64,000 nucleotides of DNA from Sebastes aleutianus (GCA_916700875.1 CAKAKS010000031.1:4592477-4656476); one strand, 5' to 3'. Counted from the stretch's first letter, positions 11,347 to 23,688 are shown. Translations and numbers: made by a program. The notes: generated by a model from the sequence alone, not told the origin.

Positions 11347-13647
11347 TTCAGTCACCGATGGGTCTCAGCTGCAGTCACATGAGTGCTACCCTGGCATGCA
11401 TTTTAACAATGGGGAGTCAGTAACTGAGGTCCAGCGAACATTTCTTTTTTGGAAGAAATCTTGCATTTCACACTGAGGTTGCTCATTTCACAAAGGAGTG
11501 GAGGGCAGTCTGTCTGTGTGTTAGCTCTGTGATAGAGTGACTTTTTGCCCAGTACATGCTGGGATAGGTCCAGTCCCCCACAATGATACACAGGATAAGC
11601 TGTTTAGAAAATGGAAGAAATTTGATGTGGAAATGGTATAGAAAATTGATGAATGTTGACGCAATATGATCAAATACTGCACAAAAGCCGTTGTTCAACA
11701 AACTATAGAAAACTCTCCTGTCATTTACTGCTAAGTTTATGCATTTGTCTTGATAAGCAGTTTGAAACATGAACTGTAGGATTCAGTTTTTCTACATCTA
11801 CTGCAGAAACGATGATCTTGTTTTAATAATTGAACAGCATAAAAAGTCAGAACCCTCACTCCACTTATCCCCTCACTAAAATCAGCCACAGTCTGGGACA
11901 CATAAATATTCTCGCCAATATGAAAGCACAAAATATCCTCCCTCCTGCTCCGCGGTCACATCTACAGCTGAACAGAGTGACTGGCCTTGTTGGACAAAGC
12001 CCCAGATTTGTCAAAGACCAGCCCTATGTGCGCGATTGCTTCTTCTGTTGCCCAGCAACTGACCTTGTCTCATCGTGTATGCCTCACCAGACGCGGCGGT
12101 TCGACCGTGACTTTCCATGTCTTTCGGCGTTCAGAGTTTGATGAAAAGTTTGCTAAACTAAGACATTAAAATAAACATCAAAATATAATATCTTCACTTT
12201 ACTGGACCTCTTTATTTTGTTGATAATTCCACATAGTAAGCCTTAATTAGATGAACAAAGAACCTGTTAGAGACAGTTCTTATTTACATGTATTTGATGC
12301 TCAGAAGTTGGCACTGAGGGAAAAGACATTGTTCTTGGTGTCCACAGGAAAACATCAAAACTGTATTCACAAATAAAAAGCAAATGAAAATAACAAATAT
12401 AATCTAATATTATAAAGTGCTTAATTCAGCACAAAGAACACTGTTAAATGATTTTCATTAGCAAACAAGAGCTCTTTGCGGAAAAACATACTGGCATGAA
12501 GCCAAATCTGTCAACTCAACATGTCAAACTAATGGCATGCTGGTAGAAAAAAAAGCTCCTAATTATCCCAACATTGACCCACCCTCACCCATGTGTAGTA
12601 AAACAGCTGAAGCACAACTGGGGTGTGTGAAATATGGACTGAACAAATCCAGATATAATTCCCACGGTAGCCATAGCAACTATAATGCATCGTGTCAATA
12701 TTTCACCAGCTACCTAATTAACTCCATGTGGTCACCCGAGGTGCATTTTTGAGCATTTGGTAGCATCTTTATTATGGAGAATACTAGCTGTTGCAAATTT
12801 ATTACGGCTCAATGCAAATCTGTTTTCTACATCAAATATCTGATTTGTGAAATAACAATTCAATCTTTTTGTCAGAAGACATTATTTGTGAGTCCAGATG
12901 CAGTTTACTTAATGGAGAGGATTAAACTGACAAACTAAAAGGAGATGCAAAAAAGGTTTAGAGTCCACGTTTCTGCGGTAGATAGTGAAAGCGCTCCGAA
13001 GACATGTTTGGTCCACTTTCGCCAGGATTAAGGGGTCTGAATTAAACATACGGGCATTCCAGCTGAGAAAAGCACCTGGTAAGCTTCGAGGAAAACATCT
13101 CATAAGCCTGTGTGCTGCTGGGATAAACAGGTAAAAGCCATTCAGAGACACGCTCCCAAACACGGCATCAGAGGCACATCGGAAATAGTCCGGCTGAGCA
13201 GGAGAGGATTGCCACCAAGCCAAGTACTCTGTAGAGAATAGGGGTGGTATGAATAGCTTGGAAACTTCCCTAATCTCCCCGTCAGAATTCCAAGCCCAGC
13301 TTGCGAGAAGGAGGCATAGTGCTCATTCCTCGTGAGGGGGGGGAGGTGCACTATGATCTCACAGCTATTGTATGGTGCAGACATACAGGTACTTTTCATA
13401 GATAACTGACTAGACTAAAAGTTGAAAGAGTATTTAAGGTCATGTTGAAATTTTTGCAAGTGCGTTTTAGCATTAAGTCATCATGTACTGTCATAGTGCA
13501 ATTCCATTCATTCCATTCATATATCTTATCAAAAGGTATACCTCATTTCTCATGCATTTTCCTACAATTGTCCAGCTATACGTGACATATGTGTTCATTT
13601 CCGCTCCAGTCTTTTGAAAGTAAACTTACGTCTTCACAGGAAACGTC
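11347..13647. other. No gene recognised
   Basis: ORFs of 60-104 codons on both strands show no domains and are probably chance. No well-bounded repeat was recognised. Confidence 0.35.
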
Positions 13648-13859
13648 TTGGTTAGGTTTCTGCAACAAAACTGCCTAGTTAGTTTTAGGAAAAGATTGAA
13701 TTGGTTAGGTTTAGGCAACAAAACTGCTTACTTAGTTTTAGGAAAAGATTGACTTGGTTAGGTTTAGGTAACAAAACTGCTAAGTCAGGTTAAGGAAAAT
13801 ATTGACTTGGTTAGGTTTAAGTAACAAAACTGCTTAGTTAGGTTTAAGGAAAGATTGTG
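13648..13859 (+). repeat. 53-bp tandem repeat, four units
   Basis: Four consecutive 53-bp units start at 13648, 13701, 13754 and 13807, each beginning TTGGTTAGGTTT and containing an AACAAAACTGC block. They are the left part of dispersed repeat P. Confidence 0.9.
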
Positions 13860-14165
13860 GTTTAAGTAACACCGGAAGTGGTGTATCTTAAGTACAGAAG
13901 TTACGTGACCAAAACTACTGAGACTTAGAAAAGGTTTGTGGTTTGGGTTAAAATAACTCCGGAAGTAACGTGACAAATAAATCAACATTGATTTCTGGCT
14001 TCACACGTGATGCGAAAACCAGTCTTCTGGACGAAAGTCCAGCGTTTTTAGATCCATCCATTCACCCCAACCACTATCACGCTTTATACTTCCTGGTTCA
14101 CAGGTACGTGGATTACATACAAATAGATTTTTTTATGGGATAAATACGAATTACAGTGCATTACT
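13860..14165 (+). repeat. Dispersed repeat P, copy 1 (non-tandem part)
   Basis: The sequence after the minisatellite matches, in inverse orientation, 33470-33740. Shared blocks include CTTCCTGGTTCAC and GTGGATTACATAC. The class of the element is unknown; its end was not defined. Confidence 0.6.
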
Positions 14166-15628
14166 TTTTGTAGGTATAGCTACAAACGGTGTATGAGACC
14201 AGTCTGCATAGTGTGTTGGCAAAAGAGGCTATTTAAGTCAAAGTTGCCACATGCTAATACTGAACTATCAACCAAAATGTCCCCGGCTAACCTTTTACAG
14301 GGTTAGCTGGGTTGTCACAGCTACAAATAAATTGAACAAGGAATGTATACAAATATTAAAAAGCATGACACAGATAATTTTTTTGTGCTAGAAATAATAA
14401 TATAATCCTATTTTATACAATATTTAACAGTATTTTCAAGTGACTTTAATATAATTGGTATACATTTAGAGTATGGGATGCTGTATTTTAGGTCACCTCT
14501 GTAATATCAACAAAAGGCATTTTCTCAGTTAACTGTGCTGTTCTTTAACATGTCTAACTGTATTTTTGAACTGGGTTGAACTGGTGTATCTGATGGACCT
14601 CTCAAAGGAAACAAGATACTCTGATTGTCTGAATCACATATGATAATCCAGCGACTCTGAGCATGAAATGCGCTCCTCTCTTGTTCAAGTTCAGTGGGTT
14701 AAGTCAGTGCTATTGTTATCATGAGTACTGGCATTCAATGCTTGGCTTCACTGATGGTGTGCTTCTTTTTAATGACAAAGGTCGCTACTATATATATCTG
14801 TCTACATGGAAGACACTACATTCTTCGCTTGAGGGCTTTTTCACATGTACATACTGTAGAGCATTTGCAAATCCCATTTACTCAAAAGAATAACTAAGAC
14901 TACTCAGAAAAGCATACATTATTCAAATTTCTCACCTAAAATGTAATTTAGACCAAATGCAATTTTCACCCCACTACTATTTTAAATGTCGTAATATGAA
15001 ACATAGGGCTGAGTATCACAAATTGACTCAACTCATTTCATATACAGTGCCTCTTTATCATGTTGTAAACTTATTGTGTTTTGATTAATTTCAAATTGCT
15101 TGCTTTGCTTCAGTAGAGTGTGAAATGCACTTTCCCTTTTGTAGTTTTTCAATTTCTATCATTGTGAGCAGGGGGGGGGGGATGGATTGTGGGGCGGGCG
15201 AAGAGAATGAACACATGGATGTCTGGTGTAATTAAGAAGCTGAAGTATTAGAACAGGCAGTGCCTTCACCAGCTATAATTCATCAAACATGGTCTTAATT
15301 AAATTGTTTACACAGATGTCTGCAAACCGGTTCCTGCAACAGTCATTCCATTATAACAACGCAATATTATTACCGGACTCGTAAAAGAAAAAGTTTTGTG
15401 TGGCTGTTCACTGTACACTCTATAAGGCACTTTACAATATAGGGGAATGAATTCCAGTGTGAGATTAGATATCTAACAAGGAATCTAACAAGTGCTACAT
15501 TTCTCTGGAAGTTGCTATGAAAAAAGGCTCTGTTCTCTAGCAGCTGTACTGTAGGGGTGAACCTGCTAATGTTTAGGCATTAAATACTTCACTGTCAACA
15601 CATAATTGAATCTTGCTGGGCAACTGCA
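14166..15628. other. No gene recognised
   Basis: Only short ORFs. There is a short run of G at about 15171-15180. No transposon ends recognised. Confidence 0.35.
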
Positions 15629-16318
15629 AGGTGCGATGATAACACATTAACGCAAATTTGTTTTAACGCCACTAATTTCTTTAACGCATTAACACAATTG
15701 ATCTTTCGGAGGTTGCGGTGGGCTCAGTTTTAAAGCTAGAGTGAAGATAAGTATATCATATGAAACTAGATAATCTAAGAAATCCATCGGTACCGACCAT
15801 GTCATACTAGCTTGTCGAGAAGGTTACATAACGACCAAATTTATGCAAAATTTTGGAGAGGAAGGGGTCCCTTGAACTCTGAACTCAAGATATGTGAATG
15901 AAAATGGGTTCTCTGGGTACCCACGAGTCTCCCCTTTACAGACATGCCCACTTTATGATAAACACATGCAGTTTGGGGCAAGTCATAGTCAAGTCAGCAC
16001 ACTAACACACTGACAGCTGTTGTTGCCTGTTGGGCTGCAGTTTGCCATGTTATGATTTGAGCATATTTTTTTATGCTAAATGCAGTACCTGTGAGGGTTT
16101 CTGGACAATATTTGTGTTGTTACTTGATTTCCAATAATACATATATACATATATTTAGATAAAGCAAACATATTTTCCCACTTCCATGTTGATAAGAGTA
16201 TTAAATACTCCCTTTAAGGTACATTTTTTACACATAAAAAATGTGCGATTAATCTTGATTAATCATGGACAATCATGCTACTAACCATAATAAAATATTT
16301 TAATAGATTGACAGCTCT
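15629..16318 (+). repeat. Dispersed DNA-transposon-like repeat G, copy 1
   Basis: It runs from a block rich in AACGCATTAA-type motifs to ATTGACAGCTCTAG at the right. The same block order is found in reverse at 21890-22762, including a shared GGGTACCCACGAGTCTCC block. The ends resemble the GGGCTGTCAA termini of common fish hAT-like elements, but I found no convincing target duplication. Confidence 0.6.
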
Positions 16319-16379
16319 AGTTTATAGTTTTTTTTCAACATATTGATTCCATGAATTTATTGTAATAGCAACCACTTAA

Positions 16380-16921
16380 AGGGGAACTACGCCCATTTTC
16401 AAAATTCATACATGTCATTCCTACGGTCTAATGGTACGTGTCCACAGGATCCGTCCTTTCCACGCTTCTCATTCTTTTTCTATGTAAGCAGACGTGCAAT
16501 GCATTCTGGTAGCGTGGCAGCGCGATTCGAGAGACGGAGCCTCACGACGGCCGTTCCTCATTTGCATAAAGTTGAGAGCTAGTCTACTTTATGCAAATCA
16601 CGGGCGTCCGACACGACTCGCCGCCTCTTGAAACTCCCGAGAATCTTTTAAAAATAAACGTTGTTGATCCAAAATAAAGACAGATTCAGTAACTGCACGG
16701 CTTATTTCTTGCCTCAAATGTTTTCAGAAACACATTTCGGTGAACTTTTTTTGTGAAATAAGAACAGAAAGTTTCCAAACGAGCCTCCATGTATACCCTA
16801 TGACATCACTAGTTTGAGACTTACTTCTCTGGTTTCTGGCAGATAGATAGAGTTGCTCATATTCACACACATGGCCATGGAAATAACATATTAGAATACT
16901 CAATTTAGTTGGTGTTCCCCT
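16380..16921. mobile_element. Family C TTAA-flanked MITE
   Basis: A 542-bp element with ends AGGGGAACTACGCCC and GTTGGTGTTCCCCT (inverted match over about the first 8 bases), flanked by TTAA at 16376-16379 and 16922-16925. Neither its length nor its interior matches families A or B. There is no internal ORF of note. The TTAA flanks suggest mobilisation by a piggyBac-type transposase (inference). Confidence 0.75.
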
Positions 16922-16925
16922 TTAA

Positions 16926-17602
16926 ATGTTCAAATACAGTAGCTGGCTCTTCATACGGAGCCACAGACTTGTTTGATTCAATCGGGGTATTTTTCAAGGA
17001 CGAATAAAATTGTCTGACTTTTAAAATGTTTTTTGGTCTCGCACAGAGGAGAATCCATAATATTAGTATTCTGTTCATTTCACGAGGTGAGCGGAATAAT
17101 TCCACACACACACAACGCAGTCAATGAGGTTCCAGGTGGATGAAAGAGCTCAGGGCTGCTTCCCTTTTTAGCCAGTTAACAAAACACAGAATCTTTTAAA
17201 GTCGGAGTCACACCCCGTCAGGGCCATAGGAGGAATGTAACCGCTGTCTCAATCACTCTTTTATTAGTGCCGACCAGACCGGTGGTCTGCCTGCCCTCAT
17301 TCCCACTGTTATCTCAGGGATTAAGGGCTTGCTGTCTTTGACCATTCTCTCTTCGCCTGGTCACACAGATATAAACAAACACCCAGAAGACCTCCACAAA
17401 AACACTGGCGTGGAAGCACACACTCGCCCACACATGACTTACCCAGTGGAGTTAGAAGGGAATGACTGACTTTAGGTGGGGATTTGGTGGATATAGTTTA
17501 GATTCTTTTTTTTTCTTGTGCTCAAAAATATCTCAGAATAGCTGTGAGTTGGAGTACGGACAATATAGTTTAAGAGGAAAAAAAGAGTCCCACCCTCTTT
17601 AA
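16926..17602. other. No gene recognised
   Basis: A 68-codon minus-strand ORF shows no domain. No other feature seen. Confidence 0.35.
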
Positions 17603-17714
17603 AGCAGCATTATTTTTTGAGCTTCTATACGTTCACCATCATGAGTAATCTCTTTCATATTCCACATATTGATTTAACTTCATGTAAATGTAAAAAATAT
17701 GGGTTAGTGCAGCT
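17603..17714. mobile_element. Family F short TTAA-flanked MITE
   Basis: A 112-bp element with inverted ends AGCAGCATTA and TTAGTGCAGCT, flanked by TTAA at 17599-17602 and 17715-17718. The termini begin AGCAGC like family B, so it may be an internally deleted relative of B or a separate family. Confidence 0.6.
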
Positions 17715-17796
17715 TTAAAAATATGGATAGCCCACAATATAACAAAGAGACACCAGGAACATCAATATCTTGCAACTCAATTAAGATGAACTGTTA

Positions 17797-18005
17797 TTAC
17801 CTCCGCAAAGGCCGAAGGTCTAGGAAGGAGGTTATGTTTTCACCGGCTTTGGTTTGGTGGTTTTTCCGTTTGTAGGATTACTCCAAAAATCCGCAATGGA
17901 TTAGAATGACATTTTTTGGAGGGGTGGGGTGTGGCACAATGAACAATCCATTAGATTTTGGTGGCGATCCGGATCATGGTCCGGATTCAGGAATTTTTTT
18001 AAGCC
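17797..18005 (+). repeat. Ancient dispersed repeat fragment H
   Basis: It contains the blocks TACCTCCGCAAAGG, GGAGGTTATGTTTTCACCGG and GATCCGGATCATGG, which I remember as a widespread old fish repeat. Class and ends are not determined. It is joined directly to repeat I at about 18012. Confidence 0.45.
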
Positions 18006-18011
18006 TAACCG

Positions 18012-18351
18012 ATGATGCGTTGATGACGCATAACCCCGCCTTCTTCCTTCAGAGAGAGAGACAGAGAGAGAATGGGGAGGTTCGGGGGGAACAACTGTAG
18101 AATCTGCGTTTCTTCACATTAAACTCTGTGAAATTACAGTTGAGTTCGACCAAAGCACACTTGGTGATTGTTGGAAAGAGTAACGACGACGGTTTAGGTG
18201 AGTTTTACTTTGTTTCTGTCCAGTTTGAATGAAGTGTTTTACGATGCTCTGCTGTGTACAGCTGATCTCAACATAAAAAAAAATACTCTTGGATGATGGC
18301 GCAAGCTGAACGGAGAGGGGGGCGGAGGTCTGCACTCTCCGAGTGCCATTT
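18012..18351 (+). repeat. Repeat I copy 1 with splice-donor-like site
   Basis: Strong match to 28926-29297. Both copies carry a GAGAGAGACAGAGAGAG tract, an ACGACGACGG block and then TTAGGTGAGTTTTAC, a good 5' splice-site sequence. This resembles the 5' untranslated exon and promoter of an autonomous transposon (inference). Confidence 0.55.
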
Positions 18352-18587
18352 CAGTTGGTAACTGCTATTGGAGGCCAGAGAATACAATGGTAACAATGTA
18401 AATCCATATAGATTACCATAGCATCAAGGTATCAATATTTAGTAAGGAACGCAAGGCTGGACCAGAGCTATAGGCTCAAAAAACCATCAGGCCAAACCCT
18501 GCATGAACCCGCATAGTTCCTGTCCTAGTCCGACCCGAGCCCGGAACAAGTCAACTAAGGTCTTTTCAGTGCAGTTACACGATTTCC

Positions 18588-18938
18588 CTCTCCGATTGCG
18601 TCTGGAAGTCAATGTTTTTTTTATTATGTGTTTTTAGTTAGATGCCTGAAATAAGGTCTGTGGTTAACACAAGCTGAAGAGATTTTAAAGTTTTATTCTG
18701 CAATATAAAATGTCAGTAAATATTCCACTTAAATGGAAATTTTAGGCGGTTGCAAACAAGTGGCTAAATTAGACTAAATGTTTAAGTATCATAAACGTTT
18801 GTTCGCCACAGAGCAGATTTTCTGCAATAATCCAAAACCCAATGGAACAATCCCATTGGCTTTTTGTCGAGGGAACCAGTGAGATGCTAACCCCCTAATT
18901 GGCCTATAAAAATGTGTCATCCCTAGAGATCTCTATAC
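18588..18938 (+). repeat. Dispersed repeat J, copy 1
   Basis: It shares blocks with 60290-61205, for example TTTAGTTAGATGCCTGAAAT and AATCCAAAACCCAATGGAA. Between those blocks the second copy has about 580 extra bases ending at a TTAA, whereas this copy has a simple TTTAAGTATC there. Confidence 0.6.
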
Positions 18939-20334
18939 ACAGACTATAAGGTCTGCATTAAAAAAAAAAACACACCGGGCAACTGGCCTGATCGCAGCAC
19001 AATTCAAGCCCGTCGGAAATACGAGAAATTGGACCCATTGGATTCTGGCAGAGAATCAAAGCTCTAGACTGGACTAGAAACTTTTCCACATCTGAGAAAG
19101 ACGGAGCAGTGAATATGTTTATGAGTGCATACGAGTCATGTCCTGTTTTTTAATCATATCCCACTATACGTGAATATACTGTCATCCAGGTTTCGATCAA
19201 TGTCTGCTTTCTGCGCAATTGTGTTGTCAACTCCTTGACATGCCCATGAGTGTCTTTTTGTTTGTTTTATCTGTGCTGAATACATCCTCAATATGAATCA
19301 AAATATTTCATTTGTGCATGCTTGGACACTTGCATTATAGCACTGTAATTCTACCATGCACTGTCACTCCTGGATTTTTATTTCTTCATCTTACTGCCAG
19401 TTATGGAACGCAGGAGCGACAAGCAAAAATTCAACATCATCTTCAGTTTTGACAGGTATCCGCCTTTCTCTTTCATGTACAGCATTTGTTTTTTATAATC
19501 TTATCGATTGCTTTTCTTATTAACTCCTTGTCACTCATGTTGAACACGTTGGTTGTGCAAATAACACACTGTGATCAAAATTACACCGTTTCTGTCTGAC
19601 TATCCCAAGTCATACAAACCCGATCTTAGCAAGAGTACATAGTCGGTAATTAGTAATGTGACAAAGTTGAAGTAAAGCTTTTGAAAAGAGAGAAAATCAA
19701 TATGGGTATTTGAAGATCCGAGATAAAATGTCAGTGTTCGACATGTACAGACAGCTGATCACAGTGTCCAATGAAATTACCACTTTGACTTCAGATGCTG
19801 AAAGCAGCAATCGACTGGTTCAATCATTGCGATGGCAGTGTACTGATTGAAGCCTTGTTTTGAAGGAACTTTTGAAGGAAAACAGGAACAATAACAAGTC
19901 TGTCCCTCCATGACTCATCCAGCCAGCCAGCACCGTATCTGTGTACAGCCGACTGACAGCTTGACAAAGCCTCTGCTCCGGTGTTTCGGTCAGATGCTCG
20001 GGCCACAAAACTGAATTTGCTACGGTTTGTTTCTCTGTGATACCTTGATGTCATGTTGCTCACTCGGGGACATTCAACATGGAGTTTGCTGGGATTTAAA
20101 GATGCCAACCGGCATCTGTCGTAACCTTGAGGTCACTATGAATGCGAGAGGTTGAAATGGCTCTTTTGCTAATGTGATATTACATTATACTGGTCTGTAA
20201 TGGTCATGAGGGAAATACCTGGAATCACATCACATATTTGGCATTTCAGGAGAAATGCGTCTGATACTGCCCAAAATTTGTGATAGGGTACCACGAGTAT
20301 GCCAGTCTATGCACCTATCCAATACCATAATTTA
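18939..20334. other. Mostly unrecognised sequence with one possible exon
   Basis: Apart from the candidate exon at 19401-19455, nothing stands out. The overlapping minus-strand frames at 19820-20108 show no domain. Confidence 0.35.
19401..19455 (+). CDS. Possible 55-nt internal exon, gene unknown
   Basis: A pyrimidine-rich tract ending in CTGCCAG precedes the segment and GTATCC follows GACAG, so it has acceptor and donor dinucleotides in good context. One frame is open through the segment and reads MERRSDKQKFNIIFSFD, which is charged and non-repetitive. No other exon of the same gene was found and I do not recognise the peptide. It could be chance. Confidence 0.25.
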
Positions 20335-20338
20335 TTAA

Positions 20339-20849
20339 AGGACCCATATTGTAAAAATTTAGATTTCCGTGTCTTTTATATTATAAAGCTGGTTTAAGTG
20401 CTATACAAATACAGTTAAACTATCAAAATGCTCAATATACGGAGAGATACACACAGCCCGTATTCAGAAATTGTGCGTTTGAAACAAGCCATTAGGATTT
20501 CTGTCCATTTGTGATGTCACAAATATACAATATTTAGACCATTACACAGTTTTAAACATAAACATGCTAAAAGTGTCCCAGTTTATTTCCTGTTGCAGTG
20601 GATGTAAATGACATCAGCTGACAGGAAGTAAACATGGACCCAAACTGTTGCCTAGCAACGCAGTTATGTTGCAATTCCGTTGAAATGCACTAAAACGGAG
20701 CGTTTCAGACAGAGCGTGAATACAGGTATATTCAGGCAGACAGTATGAGGAAAATAAAGTTGTTTTTTTAACATTACAGCATGTAAACATGTTCTAGTAG
20801 AAATCCAAAATACAAGTATGAACCTGAAAATGAGCATGATATGGGACCT
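20339..20849 (-). mobile_element. Family A TTAA MITE, copy A4
   Basis: A 511-bp copy with TTAA at 20335-20338 and 20850-20853 and ends AGGACCCATAT / ATATGGGACCT. About 70 bases of its left flank (20267-20338) reappear next to copy A5b at 25531-25602. Confidence 0.9.
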
Positions 20850-20883
20850 TTAATCCAGAAAAAAAAATCATCTTCTTTAACCG

Positions 20884-21000
20884 GAAATCAATTCTTCTTC
20901 GCCGCACCAAAACAGTAGCCTTCACTGTGCTGTCGCCTTGGATGTATCATGGCTGCCACTGGCAACTACTGTTTTAGAAAAGCGAAGAAGAACTGATTTC
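20884..21000. repeat. Small foldback (inverted repeat)
   Basis: The arms at about 20884-20919 and 20963-21000 are inverted: GAAATCAATTCTTCTTCGC against GCGAAGAAGAACTGATTTC with one mismatch, then AAAACAGTAG against CTACTGTTTT. They are separated by about 45 bases. The arrangement resembles a tiny foldback MITE. No target duplication was identified. Confidence 0.7.
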
Positions 21001-21058
21001 AGGTAGTTTTTCACAGCTGTTTAATGATAATAATAATAAAAACTATATTTTTTATTAC

Positions 21059-21155
21059 ACTGGTATCGGATCGGTACTCGGTATAGGCCGATACCACAAG
21101 TTCAGGTATCAAAATCGGTATCGGGAAGGAAAAAATGGTATCAGAACATCTCTAT
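21059..21155 (+). repeat. hAT-end-like fragment (GGTATCGG-rich)
   Basis: It holds repeated ATCGGATCGG, CGGTAT and GGCCGATACC motifs, also found at 27076-27166, 42770-42834 and within 28341-28590. These look like subterminal repeats of one hAT-like superfamily. Only a fragment is present. Confidence 0.4.
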
Positions 21156-21540
21156 AAATTCCATTTGACCTCTCCTGCAAGTCTCACTCTTTGTTTCCGT
21201 CTTGACACAAACGTGCACATCCCCCGCACACACCAAAAGACGACAAATTAGTTGTCAGTTTTTACTGGCCATGTGACCTCAAAAACAAAGAGAAGGGAGA
21301 TAATGATCTTAGGCTAAGGACAACTATACTCACACACACACAAAATCTACGCACTACACTGCCCAAGGACTTCAAGCTCTAGATTGTCGGATCAAGGGGG
21401 GACTGGCATGAAGATAGAGAAGGGTAAATGTGATTATCGCATGACAGGCTCTAGCTGTCTTAAACTGAGTTGATAAACTGTGATGCATGCATAAATTAAA
21501 GTTGTTATGATTAAGATTGTGTCACAGAACTGCGCATCCT

Positions 21541-21549
21541 ACACACACA

Positions 21550-21644
<95 letters not shown>
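21541..21644. repeat. (AC)n microsatellite, about 104 bp
   Basis: A nearly pure AC dinucleotide tract with two AAAC interruptions. The cysteine/valine-rich ORFs read from it are artefacts. Confidence 0.97.
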
Positions 21645-21647
<3 letters not shown>

Positions 21648-21889
21648 CTCCCGTAGATGAAATGAGTGTTTTGTTGGTTAATTTATCATTCACTGAAGGG
21701 TATTACAGAGCAGTCATCTACATAAAGCCAAGTGACATATTACGTATTTATAAAGTAGACACATAATGGAATTGCCTTGCCTTGCTTTCACCTTGTGCAA
21801 CATATACTATATTAACTGTACAGAGAGCTGGGCAATAGGGACACATTCAAACCACACAGGATGCTGCCAGTCAAGCATTTGATTCAGTC

Positions 21890-22762
21890 AATTGAATCAA
21901 ATATTTAATTGCGATTATTCAAATGATTGTCCAAGGTTAATCGTGATTAAACGCAAATTAATCACACCTTTTTTACCTGTTAAAAATGTACCTTAAAGGG
22001 AGATTTTTCAAGTATTTAATGCTCTTTATCAACATGGGAGTGGGCAAATGTGCTTGCTTTATGCAAATGTATGTATATATTTATTATTGGAAATCAATTA
22101 ACAACACAAAGCAATGACAAATATTGTTCAAAACCCTCACAGGTACTGCATATAGCATAAAAAAGTGTTCAAATCATAACATGGCAAAATGCAGCCCAAC
22201 AGGCAACAACAGCTGTCAGTGTGCTGGCTTGACTATGACTTGACCAAGATTTACATTTTTACTGCAAATGTGTGTCAGTTCAAAATATCAGTTATCGATC
22301 TCCTTGATTACTAATAATCGGTATCGATCCTGAAAACATATTGGTCGATCCCCATAAAGAACACACCAGAAATACACCATTTTTAAGGTAGGAAAAAATA
22401 ATATATTTATGCTGCATGTTTTTTGCCCAAAGCTGCATGGGATTATCATAAAGTGTGCATGTCTGTAAAGGGGAGACTCGTGGGTACCCATAGAACCCAT
22501 TTTCATTTACATATCTTGAGGTCAGATGTCAAGGGACCCCTTTGAAAATGGCCATGACAGATTCTCCTCACCAAAATTTAGCATGACATGTCATTTAGTA
22601 TGACATATACCAATGGATTCCTAGTTTCATTTGATACCAGTATCTTCACTCCAGCTTTAAAACTGAGCTCGCTAGAACCTAAAAAGTTGCATTAATGCGT
22701 TAAATAAATTAGTGGCGTTAAAACTAATCGGCGTTATTATCGCGTTAATTTTGACAGCCCAG
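21890..22762 (-). repeat. Dispersed repeat G, copy 2, with extra internal segment
   Basis: This is the reverse-orientation relative of 15629-16318. It ends at GACAGCCCAGTA on the right. About 200 extra bases (roughly 22262-22460) have no counterpart in copy 1 but resemble, in inverse orientation, sequence around 57240-57330. The copy therefore seems to hold a nested fragment of another transposon. Confidence 0.6.
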
Positions 22763-23590
22763 TATTTATGGTTAATTGTAATTTTTTTTTCTTCTATTTT
22801 ATCGTGAAAATAATCTAATTGGAATATGCCTTTATTGCTCTAATTGGGCGCCTGCAGCAGAAGGCATAAACTCTATCTTACAATTGATACAGGGCACTGA
22901 ATGTATTTCTAATAATGAAGGATTTAACTGGTTGACCTTTCCGGTACATCAGTCTTTAATAAAGCATTCATTAAGAGTCCCTTTAGGACCTGTTAGAGCT
23001 CGCCACGTTGTTCCTAAATACGGTGGAACACTCTAAGCTACTGTAGTGACAGGAGGGAGAATGCGAGGCTATCATTTATCTGAGAAATTGCCAAAACCGC
23101 GAAACGTATCATTGAGCAGCGACGCTATCCAAACACATCTCTCACTGAAAGACCTTCTGTCTAACTATAAAGCCATAGCATACATTCTGAGGCAGATTTA
23201 ATCCAATCCCTCAAGCCCTATCATCTTGTTTTCTCAAAAGAGAATGCCTCCCGGTTATTATATAAATAATACATAATAGCAAGTCCCCAAAGTGTGCTGA
23301 TTCATCCTGAGACCTCTGACGTCAAATAATTAACTATTTGTGAGATTGCTGCAACAATGTTCTGGGGAGAAACAAAAAAAGCATTGTTCCAGAAAGCAGT
23401 GATTCCCAGACTTTCAGCCGTTGGTGAGGCGAATCTATTTCGGTCCCTCTCCCTCATGGGCTGATGCATTGTGCTGTGATCCCCTTTGTCCATCAGAGAG
23501 ACAGAACATTTTCGGCCTAATGCAACTGGACCCTCACTAATGACAGCGAGCAGCCCTATGACAGCAGCTGGGAACAATACTTAATGTTGA
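22763..23590. other. No gene recognised upstream of the myosin light chain gene
   Basis: Probably unique sequence. The minus-strand frame at 23302-23577 has no domain. No clear exon with good splice sites was found. Confidence 0.35.
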
Positions 23591-23593
23591 CAT

Positions 23594-23688
23594 CACTTGC
23601 TATGGGGGATCTATTTCAGGTTTCTTCCTTTTATAGTGTGCGGTTTGGAAATGGCTATCCTGCTCCCCTAGACAAAGCGCATATAAAA
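23594..23688 (+). promoter_or_regulatory. Putative muscle-type core promoter
   Basis: A TATAAAA box lies at 23682-23688, about 113 bases before the ATG. That would place transcription start near 23712-23718. Upstream are a near-CArG element CCTTTTATAG at 23627-23636 (one mismatch to CC(A/T)6GG) and an E-box CACTTG at 23594-23599. These are the kinds of sites used by SRF and myogenic bHLH factors in muscle genes (family knowledge). Function here is inferred. Confidence 0.45.

Noticed and set aside
13648..13859. Possible CRISPR-like array
   Set aside because: The 53-bp units are tandem without unique spacers, and the genome is a vertebrate.
21511..21693. Cys/Val-rich ORF
   Set aside because: Translation of the (AC)n microsatellite; the same applies to the ORFs at 24918-25176.
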